DNA from: Deltaproteobacteria bacterium
GTDB lineage: Bacteria > Desulfobacterota > Binatia > UTPRO1
DNA length: 54,511 nt
Direction: 5' to 3'
Assembly (NCBI GenBank): GCA_020852955.1
Contig: JADYZW010000007.1
Location: 1 to 54,511 of the forward strand
Shown here: piece by piece, positions 27,980 through 36,550 of the stretch
How the letters are laid out: every line of letters begins with the position of its first letter
Numbering within the stretch: position 1 is the stretch's first letter
Notes under the pieces: model-generated
What the model was told of the DNA's origin: nothing
The model's database searches: none
The model's input: only the letters and a program-made list of their open reading frames with translations
Program-made: the position numbers and the translations under genes

Positions 27980-29890
27980 ATGGCAGCGACGTACACAGCG
28001 AAGGACATCCTCGTACTCGAAGGACTCGAACCCGTCCGGCGCCGGCCGGGCATGTACATCGGCGGCGTCGACTCGGCCGGCCTCCACCACCTGATCTGGG
28101 AGATCGTCGACAACTCGGTCGACGAGGCCATGAACGGCCACGCCGACAAGATCACCGTAACGCTCCACAAGGACGGCTCGTCGATTACCGTCGGCGATAA
28201 CGGCCGCGGCATCCCGGTCGACAGGCACGCGCAGTACAAGAAGCCGGCGCTGGAGCTGATCCTCACGACGCTGCACGCCGGCGGCAAGTTCGAGGCGAAG
28301 AACTACTTCCACTCGGGAGGGCTCCACGGCGTCGGCGCGTCGGTCGTGACGGCGCTCTCCGAGAGCCTCACCGCGACCGTGAAGCGCGAGGGCGCCGAGT
28401 GGCAGCAGAAGTTCGCGCGCGGCGCCGCGACGGGCCCCCTGAAGAAGCTCGGCCCCGCGCGCGGCACCGGCACCACCATCTCCTTCAAGCCGGATCCCAA
28501 GATCTTCCCGTCGATCGCGTTCGATCCGAAGAAGATCGCCGAGGCGCTGGAGGCGAAGGCCTACCTTCACAGCGGCCTCACCATCGACTTCGCCGACGAG
28601 ACCACCGGTCGGAAGCAGAGCTTCCACTTCGACGAGGGCCTCAAGACCTATCTCGGGAAGATCGTCGCCGACGCCGGCAAGGCGCCGCTCGCGGGCGAGG
28701 TCTTCGCGATCCAGAAGACCCAGGACGACCTGCACCTCGACTGCGCGATCGCGTGGACCGAGGAGCCTTCGGAGAAGGTGCTGTCGTTCGTGAACAGCAT
28801 CCCGACGGGCTCGGGGGGCGCGCACGAGAACGGGCTCAAGAGCGGGATCGTGAAGGCCGTCCGCAACTACCTGACCGTCCACAACCTCCTGCCGCGCGGC
28901 GTGCAGATCACCGCCGAGGACGCGCGCGAAGGTGTCGTCGCCGTGCTGTCGATCAAGATCCCGCAGCCGCAGTTCCAGGGGCAGACCAAGGACCGCCTGA
29001 ACAACGCCGAGGTCACTCCTGTCATCGACGGCATCGTGCGCACCGCGCTCGAAAACGCGCTGAACGCCAACCGCACGGCGGGCGACGCCATCGCGGCTCG
29101 CGTCATCCTGGCCTCGCGCGCCCGTAGCGCCTCCCGCGCCGCCGCCGAGCAGGTCACGCGGAAGAGCGCCATCTCGCATCGCCTGAACCTCCCAGGCAAG
29201 CTCGCCGACTGCTCGTCGACCGACCCCAGCGAGTGCGAGCTCTTCATCGTCGAGGGCGACTCCGCCGGCGGCTCCGCCAAGCAGGGCCGCGAGCGCAAGT
29301 TCCAGGCGATCCTGCCGCTGCGCGGCAAGGTGCTGAACACCCAGCAAGCGGCGACGTCGAAGGTCCTCGAGAACAAGGAGCTCGGCGACATCGTGAGCGC
29401 GCTCGGCTGCGGCGCCGGCAAGGACTTCGATCCGAAGAAGCTCCGCTACCACAAGATCTGTCTGCTGATGGACGCCGACTCCGACGGCAACCACATCTGC
29501 ACGCTGCTCCTGACCTTCTTCTACCGCCACCTGCCGGAGCTGATCCGCGGCGGCTACGTCTACATCGCGCAGCCTCCGTTGTATCGCGTCGAGATCGGGA
29601 AGCAGGTGCAGTGGGCCCGCGACGACGCCGCGCGCGACACGATCCTCGCCGGCTTGAACGGCAAGGCGTCGAAGGTCCACGTCACCCGGTTCAAAGGTCT
29701 CGGCGAGATGAACCCGGCCACGTTGAAGGAGACCACGTTGGACCCCGCGCGGCGGGCGATGCTCCGCGTCGCGATCGGCAATACGGCGGAGACCGAGCAG
29801 GCGATCCAGACGCTGATGGGCAAGGACGTGGCGCCGCGGTTCGAGTTCATCATGGAGCGGGCGCCGAAGGTGGACGAGATCGACGTCTAG
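27980..29890 (+). CDS. parE: DNA gyrase/topoisomerase IV subunit B
   Basis: A 636-residue ATPase subunit. The GHKL domain shows RRRPGMYIGG, the Asn/Asp motif EIVDNSVDEAMNG and GDNGRGIPVD. The transducer has QTKDRLNNAEV. The TOPRIM domain has EGDSAGGSAKQGR and the metal-binding DADSDGNH. The C-terminus has RFKGLGEMNP and LMGKDVAPR. The length is that of the short ParE/GyrB type without the enterobacterial GyrB insertion. It follows the A subunit by 21 nt in one operon. The order A then B is the reverse of the common parE-parC arrangement. The TOPRIM motif is closer to GyrB than to E. coli ParE, so gyrase-like activity remains possible. Confidence 0.95.
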   Translation: MAATYTAKDILVLEGLEPVRRRPGMYIGGVDSAGLHHLIWEIVDNSVDEAMNGHADKITVTLHKDGSSITVGDNGRGIPVDRHAQYKKPALELILTTLHAGGKFEAKNYFHSGGLHGVGASVVTALSESLTATVKREGAEWQQKFARGAATGPLKKLGPARGTGTTISFKPDPKIFPSIAFDPKKIAEALEAKAYLHSGLTIDFADETTGRKQSFHFDEGLKTYLGKIVADAGKAPLAGEVFAIQKTQDDLHLDCAIAWTEEPSEKVLSFVNSIPTGSGGAHENGLKSGIVKAVRNYLTVHNLLPRGVQITAEDAREGVVAVLSIKIPQPQFQGQTKDRLNNAEVTPVIDGIVRTALENALNANRTAGDAIAARVILASRARSASRAAAEQVTRKSAISHRLNLPGKLADCSSTDPSECELFIVEGDSAGGSAKQGRERKFQAILPLRGKVLNTQQAATSKVLENKELGDIVSALGCGAGKDFDPKKLRYHKICLLMDADSDGNHICTLLLTFFYRHLPELIRGGYVYIAQPPLYRVEIGKQVQWARDDAARDTILAGLNGKASKVHVTRFKGLGEMNPATLKETTLDPARRAMLRVAIGNTAETEQAIQTLMGKDVAPRFEFIMERAPKVDEIDV

Positions 29891-29934
29891 CCCGCCTTTC
29901 TCACCAGTTCGCCAGTGCGAGCGCCAATCGCCTG

Positions 29935-30207
29935 TCATCTCGAGGCGTCTCGGCTCGCGCTCCTCGACGTACCGTCGAGTACGCCTGCGTCGCTCGGGCG
30001 TAACGTGCGCGGTCCGTCGGCGTCGACGAAGAGGGACTCGTGCGGCGGCTCGGTGTGCGCGACGAGATGCGTGAGGTCCTCGCCGCCCAGCCGTCCCGCT
30101 CCCTGCCGCGGGACGAGGGACGTGACCGCGACGCCGTCCAGAGTTTCGAAGACGCCCCCGCCCGCGATCTGGAGCAGCGGATCCCACCCATCGACGCGCG
30201 TCATCAC
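29935..30207 (-). CDS. Possible small hypothetical protein or gene remnant
   Basis: A 90-codon frame (GTG 30207, ATG 30204) inside the 518-nt space between the topoisomerase B gene and the GST gene. Unlike most spurious frames here its first 60 residues are not Arg-rich, and they read as plausible protein (DGWDPLLQIAGGGVFETLDG, TEPPHESLFVDADGP). The same style continues upstream of the start (RDGDYAGWRP) before a stop, which suggests the decayed end of a longer gene. The last 25 residues look like read-through into non-coding DNA. There is no ribosome-binding site and no family is recognised. The rest of 29891-30408 holds nothing I can identify. Confidence 0.3.
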   Translation of the reverse strand: MMTRVDGWDPLLQIAGGGVFETLDGVAVTSLVPRQGAGRLGGEDLTHLVAHTEPPHESLFVDADGPRTLRPSDAGVLDGTSRSASRDASR

Positions 30208-30408
30208 GGATGGCCGCCAGCCAGCGTAGTCGCCGTCACGGACGCTGACCCGTCCTCACGGAGCGTCGAGATCCGGTTCGCGCACCTCCTCGGGCGATGA
30301 GGGCTTCCCGCGGCGGCGGGCGCGGTGTAGGGCGTGAATCGTGATCGCGATGCCGGCCTCGGGCGCGCTCGGCGGGATGGGCGCATGACGCGCGGCAGGC
30401 GATCGTCG

Positions 30409-31062
30409 ATGCAGCTCTATGCCCATCCGTTCTCGTCGTATTGTCAGAAGGCGCTGATCGCGTTCTACGAGAACGCGCTTCCCTACGAGCTCCGCATGCT
30501 CGGCCCGGGTCACGACGACGTCGCGGCCGAGCACGCCCGTCTCTGGCCGCTCGGGCGCATGCCCGTCCTCGTCGACGATGGCCGCACGGTCGTCGAGTCC
30601 ACGATCATCATCGAGTACCTGGACCTCCACCATCCCGGTCCGGTGCGCTTCCTCCCGCAGGATCCGCGGATTGCGCTCGACGTCCGGATGATGGACCGCT
30701 TCTTCGACAACTACGTGATGGCTCCGATGATGCGGATCGTCTTCGACGCGCTCCGCCCGGAGGGCGTCCGCGACCCGCGCGGCGTCGAGGAGGCGCGGGC
30801 GCTCCTCGACACTGCGTACCGCTGGCTCGACGAACGCATGGCGCACCGCGTGTGGGCCGCCGCCGACGTCTTCAGTCTCGCGGACTGCGCCGCGGCGCCG
30901 TCGCTCTTCTACGCCGACTGGGTGCATCCGATCGACGCTGGTCTGTCGGGTACGCGCGCCTACCGGGCGCGGCTGCTCGCCCGCCCGTCGTTTGCGCGCG
31001 CCGTCGACGAGGCACGCCCGTATCGCTCGTACTTCCCGCTCGGCGCGCCCGATCGAGATTGA
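30409..31062 (+). CDS. Glutathione S-transferase family protein
   Basis: A 217-residue thioredoxin-fold plus all-helical protein. The N-terminal domain starts LYAHPFSSYCQKALIAF with Ser/Cys candidates for glutathione activation, then the cis-Pro motif GRMPVLVDDG and the glutathione gamma-glutamyl-binding VESTIIIEYLD. The C-terminal helical domain has FSLADCAAAPSLFYADW, a typical N-capping/hydrophobic staple region. ATG 30409 starts directly before the first strand; ATG 30385 would add eight basic residues. It is followed by a zinc-ribbon gene and rsmE in the same direction with overlaps or short gaps. Substrate is unknown; detoxification or isomerisation is the family norm. Confidence 0.9.
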   Translation: MQLYAHPFSSYCQKALIAFYENALPYELRMLGPGHDDVAAEHARLWPLGRMPVLVDDGRTVVESTIIIEYLDLHHPGPVRFLPQDPRIALDVRMMDRFFDNYVMAPMMRIVFDALRPEGVRDPRGVEEARALLDTAYRWLDERMAHRVWAAADVFSLADCAAAPSLFYADWVHPIDAGLSGTRAYRARLLARPSFARAVDEARPYRSYFPLGAPDRD

Positions 31063-31112
31063 GCGCATCCTCGCTTGTCGCGGCGTCGCGGTGGGGCTAC
31101 GACGCCGGGGGC

Positions 31113-31520
31113 GTGCGCTCCTCCGCCATCAGCTGCCTCGATGGGCTGCCGTGCCCGCGCTGCGGCGACGCCCTCGCGCGCGGCGCGGGGCGCGAGGGGT
31201 TGGTCTGGATCTGTCGCGCGTGTCGCGGCGGCGCGGTGACGTTGCCGATCCTGCGGCGGTTCGCGCCGCGTCCTTTCGTGAACGGACTCTGGCAGACGGC
31301 GCTGCACCACGGGCGCTCGTCGTCGCTCCATTGTCCCGCGTGCCGGCACCACTTCACCGAGGTCGCGAGCGTCGTGCGCCGGCACATCCTCGCCTGCGTG
31401 CGCTGCTACTGGGTGTGGCTCGACTGCGAGGCGCTGGGCGCGCTCGGAGCGCCGACGGTCGGGGCGGCGCTGGTTCTCCCGCGGTCGGCGATGCCGCTGC
31501 CGCCATCGCGACCGCGATGA
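31113..31520 (+). CDS. TFIIB-like zinc-ribbon protein
   Basis: About 135 residues with two Cys pairs in the first ribbon (CPRCG at about residue 13, CRACRGG at about residue 31) and a second set (CPACRHHF, ACVRCYWVWLD). These match the zf-TFIIB type of small bacterial zinc-ribbon proteins. The region between is helical (ILRRFAPRPFVNGLWQTAL). GTG 31113 is chosen as the start; TTG 31059, overlapping the GST stop as TTGA, is possible and would add 18 residues. The stop overlaps the rsmE start by 4 bp (ATGA). A structural zinc site and nucleic-acid or protein contact are likely. No specific function is known to me. Confidence 0.7.
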   Translation: MRSSAISCLDGLPCPRCGDALARGAGREGLVWICRACRGGAVTLPILRRFAPRPFVNGLWQTALHHGRSSSLHCPACRHHFTEVASVVRRHILACVRCYWVWLDCEALGALGAPTVGAALVLPRSAMPLPPSRPR

Positions 31521-32233
31521 ACACGCTCCTCCTGACGCCCTGCGAGCTCGCGGCGGCGCGTGGCGGGGTCGTGCGGCTCGCGGTGGATCGCCGCGTCGCG
31601 CACGTACGGGCCGTGCACCGCGCTGCGGTCGGCACCGTTCTGCGCGTCGGGGTCGTGGGCGGGCGGCTCGGCACCGCGACCGTGGCACGGCTCGACGACG
31701 CCGGCCTCGCTCTCGTCGTCACGCTCGAGCGCGACCCGCCGCCGCCGCTACCGCTCGCGCTCGTCCTGGCGCTTCCCCGCCCGAAGGTCGTCCGGCGCGT
31801 CCTCCAGACGGTCGCGACGCTCGGCGTGAAGCGGCTCTGTCTCGTGGCCGCCTGGCGGGTCGAAAAGAGCTATTGGGAGAGCCCGCTCCTCGCCGCGGCC
31901 GCCGTCCGGGCGGAGCTCGTGCTGGGGCTCGAGCAAGCCGGCGACACGATGCTCCCGACGGTCACGCTGCACCGCCGCTTCAAGCCCTTCGTCGAGGACG
32001 AGCTGCCGGCGATCGTGGTCGGAACCCGCGGCCTCGTCGCGCACCCGCCGGCCGCCGCGCTCTGTCCGCGCGATCCGGCGGCGCGACTCACCCTGGCGAT
32101 CGGTCCCGAGGGAGGATTCACCGCCTACGAGATCGGCGCGCTCGCGCGCCAGGGCCTCGAGCCCGTGTCGCTCGGTCCGCGCGTGCTGCGCGTCGAGCAG
32201 GCGATCCCGGCGCTCGTCGGGCGGCTCTTCTGA
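31517..32233 (+). CDS. rsmE: 16S rRNA (uracil-1498-N3)-methyltransferase
   Basis: A 238-residue SPOUT methyltransferase that methylates U1498 of 16S rRNA in the assembled small subunit. An N-terminal PUA-like domain (RRVAHVRAVHRAAVG, where the family has HL.VLR) precedes the trefoil-knot domain. Knot motifs are LALPRPKVVRRVLQTVATLGV, the SAM loop LAIGPEGGFTAYEI and SLGPRVLRVEQA; the last usually ends ETA, so Gln replaces Thr here. Length is normal. It is translationally coupled to the zinc-ribbon gene and converges with the DUF4336 gene. Confidence 0.93.
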   Translation: MNTLLLTPCELAAARGGVVRLAVDRRVAHVRAVHRAAVGTVLRVGVVGGRLGTATVARLDDAGLALVVTLERDPPPPLPLALVLALPRPKVVRRVLQTVATLGVKRLCLVAAWRVEKSYWESPLLAAAAVRAELVLGLEQAGDTMLPTVTLHRRFKPFVEDELPAIVVGTRGLVAHPPAAALCPRDPAARLTLAIGPEGGFTAYEIGALARQGLEPVSLGPRVLRVEQAIPALVGRLF

Positions 32234-32299
32234 GTGATCCCCGCGGCCCGCGTGGAGAGCGCGATCCCCTGGGTCGCGCGCGCTCGTGCGGGTGCACGC

Positions 32300-32968
32300 T
32301 CAGAGCCAGGCGTACGCGCGCCGCAGCACGCCGATGCCGCCGGTCGCGATGACGTCGCCGTGCGCGCACACGATACGGTCGGCGTTCCATGCCAGCATGC
32401 GGTCGATCTGGGCGCGCGCGCCGGCCCGGTCGCGGATGACGAGGCGCTCGAGCCAGGTCGCGCCGGGTGCGCTGCCGCCGAGGAGCCATCCGACGAGACG
32501 CGTGAGCGCCGAAGGATGGGTGGCGAAATTGAAGATGGCGTCGGCGAGGACGATCGTGCGACTCGCACGGTGGAAGAAGACGACCTCGTTCTCGAGCGAG
32601 CGTGCCGCGAAGAACACCTGGTCGAGGTCGGCGCGCCACTCGGGCTCCGGCGTGTCGCCGAGCACGCGGTCCCACGCGATGTCCGGGCGCTTCGCTTCGA
32701 GGCCGGGGCAGCAGCAGCACAGCGCGTTCGGATAGATCGCGCGCCACTCGCCGACGGAGAGATGGTGGAAGCGGCTCGGCGCGACGATCACCGCGACCGG
32801 GCCGCGTGCGTCGACGGCGGCGCGGAGCGCCGGATCGAGGCCGACCGGCGAGTGCACGAAGAGGCCGCCGGTCGCGAGCCGCGCCACCGTCATCCGCGTC
32901 CCGGTCTCGAGGCCGAGGAAGCGCAGCGGCCGCACGATGCTCCAGAGACCTTCGGCGACCGGCTCCAT
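32300..32968 (-). CDS. DUF4336 protein, metallo-beta-lactamase-like fold
   Basis: A 222-residue soluble protein of the DUF4336 family. The pattern is typical: an N-terminal VAEGLWSIVRPLRFLGLETGTRMTV block, GGLFVHSPVGL, the VAPSRFHHLSVGEW motif (where the family keeps His residues like the metal site of beta-lactamases), FHRASRTIVLADAIFNF, and a late VCAHGDVI. The start is supported by GGAGGGGGC directly upstream of ATG 32968. Members are predicted hydrolases of the metallo-beta-lactamase fold but none that I know has a settled function. It stands alone, convergent with rsmE. Confidence 0.8.
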   Translation of the reverse strand: MEPVAEGLWSIVRPLRFLGLETGTRMTVARLATGGLFVHSPVGLDPALRAAVDARGPVAVIVAPSRFHHLSVGEWRAIYPNALCCCCPGLEAKRPDIAWDRVLGDTPEPEWRADLDQVFFAARSLENEVVFFHRASRTIVLADAIFNFATHPSALTRLVGWLLGGSAPGATWLERLVIRDRAGARAQIDRMLAWNADRIVCAHGDVIATGGIGVLRRAYAWL

Positions 32969-33058
32969 GCCCCCTCCGTCGAACCCCGTCGTTGTGATGA
33001 GCCGTCGCTGCGGCTAGATCGTTCATGGAGCCTCTAGGCCATCCGTACCGCCGACGCC

Positions 33059-33544
33059 ATGCCGATGGAGATCCGCGACGCCGATCTCGCCGACCCCGCG
33101 GACGCGGCCGCGGTCGTCGCAATCGTGGACGCCTACGCGAGCGATCCGATGGGCGGGGGTGCGCGGCTGTCGGACGAGATCCGAACGCGCCTCGTGCCGG
33201 GCCTCCGCGCGCACCCGACGGCGCTCGTGCTGCTCGCGTTCCTGGATGGCCGGGCGGTCGGCGTCGCGGTGTGCTTCGTCGGCTTCTCGACGTTTCGCGC
33301 GCGGCCGCTCCTGAACGTGCACGACCTCGCGGTCGTGCACGAGGCGCGCGGGCGCGGTGTCGGCCGCGCGCTTCTCGCCGCGGTGGAGGACCGCGCCCGC
33401 GCTCGCGGCTGCTGCAAGCTCACGCTCGAGGTTCTCGAGGAGAACCGCCCGGCGCGCGCCCTCTACGCGCGCGTCGGCTTCGGCGACGTCGCCGGCGGCG
33501 ACTCGGCGTCGACGCGCTTTCTCGCGAAGGCGCTCGACCCATGA
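33059..33544 (+). CDS. GNAT N-acetyltransferase
   Basis: A 161-residue acetyltransferase. Motif A is LNVHDLAVVHEARGRGVGRALL with the R-G-x-G-x-G/A pyrophosphate loop, and motif B is NRPARALYARVGFGDV. This is close to the Rim-like or small-molecule GNATs. ATG 33059 or ATG 33065 may be used. The SDR gene follows after about 100 nt in the same direction. A 30-codon frame at 33561-33653 that overlaps the SDR start was noted but not called. Acceptor unknown. Confidence 0.88.
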   Translation: MPMEIRDADLADPADAAAVVAIVDAYASDPMGGGARLSDEIRTRLVPGLRAHPTALVLLAFLDGRAVGVAVCFVGFSTFRARPLLNVHDLAVVHEARGRGVGRALLAAVEDRARARGCCKLTLEVLEENRPARALYARVGFGDVAGGDSASTRFLAKALDP

Positions 33545-33649
33545 CACGGAGGCCGCGGCGATGAGGGAGGGCGGGCTCCTGCGCCACTGGGCGGCGATGG
33601 CCGTCGCGGGCGGCCTCCGGGCCGCTCGCGGCGGGAGCGGTCGCGTCTC

Positions 33650-34630
33650 GTGACCGGACGCGGGGTGATCCTCCTCACCGGCGGGAACTCCGGCATCGGC
33701 TACGCCTGCGCCCGCCGACTCGCGCGTGACGGACAGGCGGTCGTGATCGCGAGCCGCGACCGGGTCGCGTCGGCGGCGGCGGTCGCGCGCATCCGCGACG
33801 AAACGGGCAACGCCGGGATCAGCGAGATGGGACTCGATCTCGGCTCCTGCGCCGCCGTGCGCGCGTTCGCGCGGGAGGTAGAGGAACGCGACCTGCCGAT
33901 CCGCGCGATGGTCTGCAACGCCGGGCTCCAGGCGAGCGGCAAGCGACTGGTCCGCTCCGCCGACGGCTACGAGCGCACCTTCGCCGTGAATCACCTCGGG
34001 CACTTCCTGCTGGTGAACCTGCTGCTGCGGCGGCTCGCCGCGCACACACCGGCCCGCATCCTGATCGTCGCCTCGGGCGTACACGACCCGAAGTGCCGTA
34101 CGGGGATGCCCAAGCCGGACGTCGGCCACTTCGACGTGCTCGCGCAGACCGGCGGTCCGCGACCCGATGCCTTCGACGCGCGCCTCGCCTACGTCAACAG
34201 CAAACTCTGCAATCTCTGGTTCGCGTACGAGCTGATCCGGCGCCTCGCGGCTGCCGGCCTCTCCTCGAAGGAGCGGCCGATCTCGGTGAACGCCTTCGAG
34301 CCGGGGTTCGTCCCCGGCTCCGGCCTCGCGCGCGAGTATCCGCCGGCGCTCCGGTGGATCTGGCATCGCGTATTGCCGGCGGTGGCGCGCGCCGCGACGC
34401 GCTTCACGCCGTCGGTCAATGTGACCGACACGGCAGGAGAGGCACTCGCGCGGCTCGCGCTCGACCCGTCGCTCGAGCGGATCTCCGGCAAGTACTTCCC
34501 GTCGCACGCACGCTGGGGCGAAGCGCCGTCGTCGGACGCGTCGTACGACCAGACCCGGGCGGCTGCGCTCTGGGACGCGAGCGTGCGCTGCGCGCGGCTC
34601 GCGCCCGGGGAATCGCCGCTCGCGGGGTGA
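33650..34630 (+). CDS. Short-chain dehydrogenase, retinol-dehydrogenase/protochlorophyllide-reductase-like
   Basis: A 326-residue SDR of the larger type. The cofactor motif [16 protein letters not shown], the VCNAGLQ (NAG) motif, the [14 protein letters not shown] helix and the active site [10 protein letters not shown] (Tyr-x-x-x-Lys) are intact. The layout matches the retinol dehydrogenase/POR-like branch, which often acts on lipophilic alcohols or ketones. It starts at GTG 33650. The small membrane-protein gene follows after 6 nt, suggesting an operon. Substrate unknown. Confidence 0.88.
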   Translation: MTGRGVILLTGGNSGIGYACARRLARDGQAVVIASRDRVASAAAVARIRDETGNAGISEMGLDLGSCAAVRAFAREVEERDLPIRAMVCNAGLQASGKRLVRSADGYERTFAVNHLGHFLLVNLLLRRLAAHTPARILIVASGVHDPKCRTGMPKPDVGHFDVLAQTGGPRPDAFDARLAYVNSKLCNLWFAYELIRRLAAAGLSSKERPISVNAFEPGFVPGSGLAREYPPALRWIWHRVLPAVARAATRFTPSVNVTDTAGEALARLALDPSLERISGKYFPSHARWGEAPSSDASYDQTRAAALWDASVRCARLAPGESPLAG

Positions 34631-34636
34631 ACGCCA

Positions 34637-34969
34637 ATGCCGCGCGACGAGCGACAGGCGGTTTGGGTCCGCGACGAGCTGCTGCACCTGCTCTCGGTGT
34701 CCGGGACGCTCGCCGGCCTCGCGGTGACCGTCGTCGCGGTCATGCACTCGTTTGGTTCGGTCGATGCGGCCGCGACGACCGCGATCGACGATCTCTTCGC
34801 GGTCTGCGCGCTCATCTTCCTCCTCTGCACCTACGGGATCTTCGCGGCGCTGCGGTTGCAGCCGTCGCGCTTCGCCCGCCTACTCGTGCGGGTCATCGAC
34901 GGCGCGTTCCTGGTCGGCCTGACGCTCATGACGGCGGCCGCGTTCCTCATGGTCTACACGGTCTGGTGA
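34637..34969 (+). CDS. Small integral membrane protein, three predicted helices
   Basis: A 110-residue protein with hydrophobic segments at about 20-38, 52-70 and 84-108 ([46 protein letters not shown]) and a charged N-terminus ([18 protein letters not shown]). I do not recognise the family. It starts 6 nt after the SDR stop and ends about 110 nt before aqpZ. Membrane location is well supported; the function is unknown. Confidence 0.75.
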   Translation: MPRDERQAVWVRDELLHLLSVSGTLAGLAVTVVAVMHSFGSVDAAATTAIDDLFAVCALIFLLCTYGIFAALRLQPSRFARLLVRVIDGAFLVGLTLMTAAAFLMVYTVW

Positions 34970-35076
34970 CGCCGTGCCCCGCGAGGGTTCGGTCCGAAGC
35001 CCGCCGCGCTTGCGTGAGCACGGGCGAAAACGCTACGAGCCGCGCCGGACCCCCGGAAGAACGAAAGGAGACGCTC

Positions 35077-35766
35077 ATGAAGAGCTACGGTGCGGAGTTC
35101 GTCGGCACCTTCTGGTTGGTTCTGGGCGGATGCGGGAGCGCGGTGCTCGCCGCCGCGTTCCCGGAGGTGGGTATCGGATTCCTCGGGGTAGCGCTGGCCT
35201 TCGGGCTCACCGTCCTCACGATGGCGTACGCGATCGGTCCGATCTCCGGCTGTCACCTGAACCCGGCGGTCACGGTCGGCCTGGCGGCGGGAGGTCGTTT
35301 CCCTGCCGGCAACGTCCTTCCGTACGTGGTCGCCCAGGTCCTCGGGGCGATCGTCGCGGCGTCGGTGCTCTACGCGATCGCGAGCGGGAAGGCGGGCTTC
35401 GACGTCGCGGGAGGGTTCGCGGCGAACGGCTACGGCGAGCACTCGCCGGGCGGCTACGCGCTCCGCTCGGCGGCCGTGAGCGAAGTCGTGATGACGGCGA
35501 TGTTCGTCTTCGTGATCCTCGGCGCCACCGCGAAGGGCGCGCCGGCGGGCTTCGCACCGATCCCGATCGGGCTCACGCTGACGCTGATTCACCTGATCAG
35601 CATCCCCGTGACCAACACCTCGGTGAATCCGGCGCGCTCGACGGGCGTCGCGGTCTTCGTCGGGGGGTGGGCGATCGCGCAGCTCTGGCTGTTCTGGGTG
35701 GCGCCGCTCTTCGGCGCCGTCGCGGGGGCGATCGTCTATCGCGCGGTCGCGGCCGACGCGGACTAG
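35077..35766 (+). CDS. aqpZ: Aquaporin Z, water channel
   Basis: A 229-residue six-helix channel in the cytoplasmic membrane. Both NPA half-helices are present (HLNPAVTVG and [10 protein letters not shown]). The selectivity-filter positions expected for AqpZ can be placed: His in LTLIHLISI, Thr in VTNTSVNP and Arg in NPARS. A pure water channel is therefore more likely than a glycerol facilitator. ATG 35077 has AAAGGAG six bases upstream; longer in-frame readings are rejected. A cupin gene follows after 23 nt. Confidence 0.95.
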   Translation: MKSYGAEFVGTFWLVLGGCGSAVLAAAFPEVGIGFLGVALAFGLTVLTMAYAIGPISGCHLNPAVTVGLAAGGRFPAGNVLPYVVAQVLGAIVAASVLYAIASGKAGFDVAGGFAANGYGEHSPGGYALRSAAVSEVVMTAMFVFVILGATAKGAPAGFAPIPIGLTLTLIHLISIPVTNTSVNPARSTGVAVFVGGWAIAQLWLFWVAPLFGAVAGAIVYRAVAADAD

Positions 35767-35789
35767 GCGGACCGGGCGCGGACTAGGCG

Positions 35790-36257
35790 GTGGCGACGGT
35801 GCGGCCGCGGGCGTGGATCCTCACGATCGCGGCCCTCGTCGTGCTCGCGACCGCCACCTCCGGGCGCGCCGCGGAGGGTCCGGCGCCGATCCTTCCCGAC
35901 GCGCTCCGCTGGGAGAGTCCGCCGGATAATCCCGCCGTGCGCGGCGCGTGGGTGCTCGGCGCCGAGCGCGCGGCCGGGCCGTATCTCTTCCGGGTGCGAC
36001 TCGACGCAGGCGCCCGTCTCCGGCCGCACGTCCACCCCGATGTGCGCCACACGACGGTGCTCTCCGGAACCCTGTGGGTCGGCTTCGGCGAGGTCGTCGA
36101 CGACGCGCGGCTCGTCGCGGTTCCCGCCGGGGCCGTGTACGTTGCGCCCGCCGGTGTCCCGCACTGGATCGCTGCCAGGGATGGCGCGGTCGTGTACCAG
36201 GAGTCCGGCGTCGGCCCGACCGCGACGACGCCGCTCGGACGGGGATCGGCTCAGTAA
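35790..36257 (+). CDS. Secreted cupin-domain protein
   Basis: A 155-residue protein with a signal peptide (hydrophobic core ILTIAALVVLATA, cleavage near GRAAE) and one cupin barrel. Cupin motif 1 is seen as LRPHVHPDVRHTTVLSGTLWVG (metal-binding His residues) and motif 2 as APAGVPHWIA with its His. It is therefore a periplasmic or secreted metal-binding cupin. Starting at GTG 35790, it sits behind aqpZ, and a 14-bp direct repeat with 20-bp period spans the junction. The stop overlaps the stop of the convergent small basic gene. Enzymatic role unknown. Confidence 0.85.
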   Translation: MATVRPRAWILTIAALVVLATATSGRAAEGPAPILPDALRWESPPDNPAVRGAWVLGAERAAGPYLFRVRLDAGARLRPHVHPDVRHTTVLSGTLWVGFGEVVDDARLVAVPAGAVYVAPAGVPHWIAARDGAVVYQESGVGPTATTPLGRGSAQ

Positions 36258-36550
36258 CCGGCGCGGATCAGGGAAATGCGGCGTCCGCGTCGCGGCCGGC
36301 GTATCGGCTCGACGCGGCCGATCCCCGGCCAGGGGTCGAAGCCGTACGCCCAGAGGCTCGGGGCGACCTCGTGGGCGCGGCGCGCGCGTTCGCTGATGGC
36401 GATCGGTGCGCTGAACCAGCGGAGCGTGCGACGCCGCGCCATCCGGAGGCGTCGGGGCAGCGACGGCGGAGCGGGGGAGCGGCGACCCGGCGAACGCGAG
36501 GTCTCGCGACGGAACCAACCCGCCACTGGGGCGATGACACGGCACATCAT
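36251..36550 (-). CDS. Small basic hypothetical protein
   Basis: A 99-residue frame starting ATG-ATG at 36550, with a strong ribosome-binding site (AGGAGG, four to six bases upstream) and strong G/C preference at third positions. It is very basic (RRLRMARRRTLRW) and ends with an aromatic stretch LWAYGFDPWPGIGRVEPIRR. No signal peptide, membrane segment or family is recognised. It converges with the cupin gene (7-bp overlap). It faces the AT-rich island, which would hold its promoter. The ribosome-binding site and codon use make it more likely real than a chance frame. Confidence 0.55.
   Translation of the reverse strand: MMCRVIAPVAGWFRRETSRSPGRRSPAPPSLPRRLRMARRRTLRWFSAPIAISERARRAHEVAPSLWAYGFDPWPGIGRVEPIRRPRRGRRISLIRAGY

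Noticed and set aside
27218..30187. A 989-codon open frame on the minus strand
   Set aside because: It is antisense to the two topoisomerase genes, which have complete family motifs; the frame is low-complexity Arg/Asp/Val.
33561..33653. 30-codon frame between the GNAT and SDR genes
   Set aside because: No ribosome-binding site, low-complexity product; overlap with the SDR start by GTGA is not enough support.
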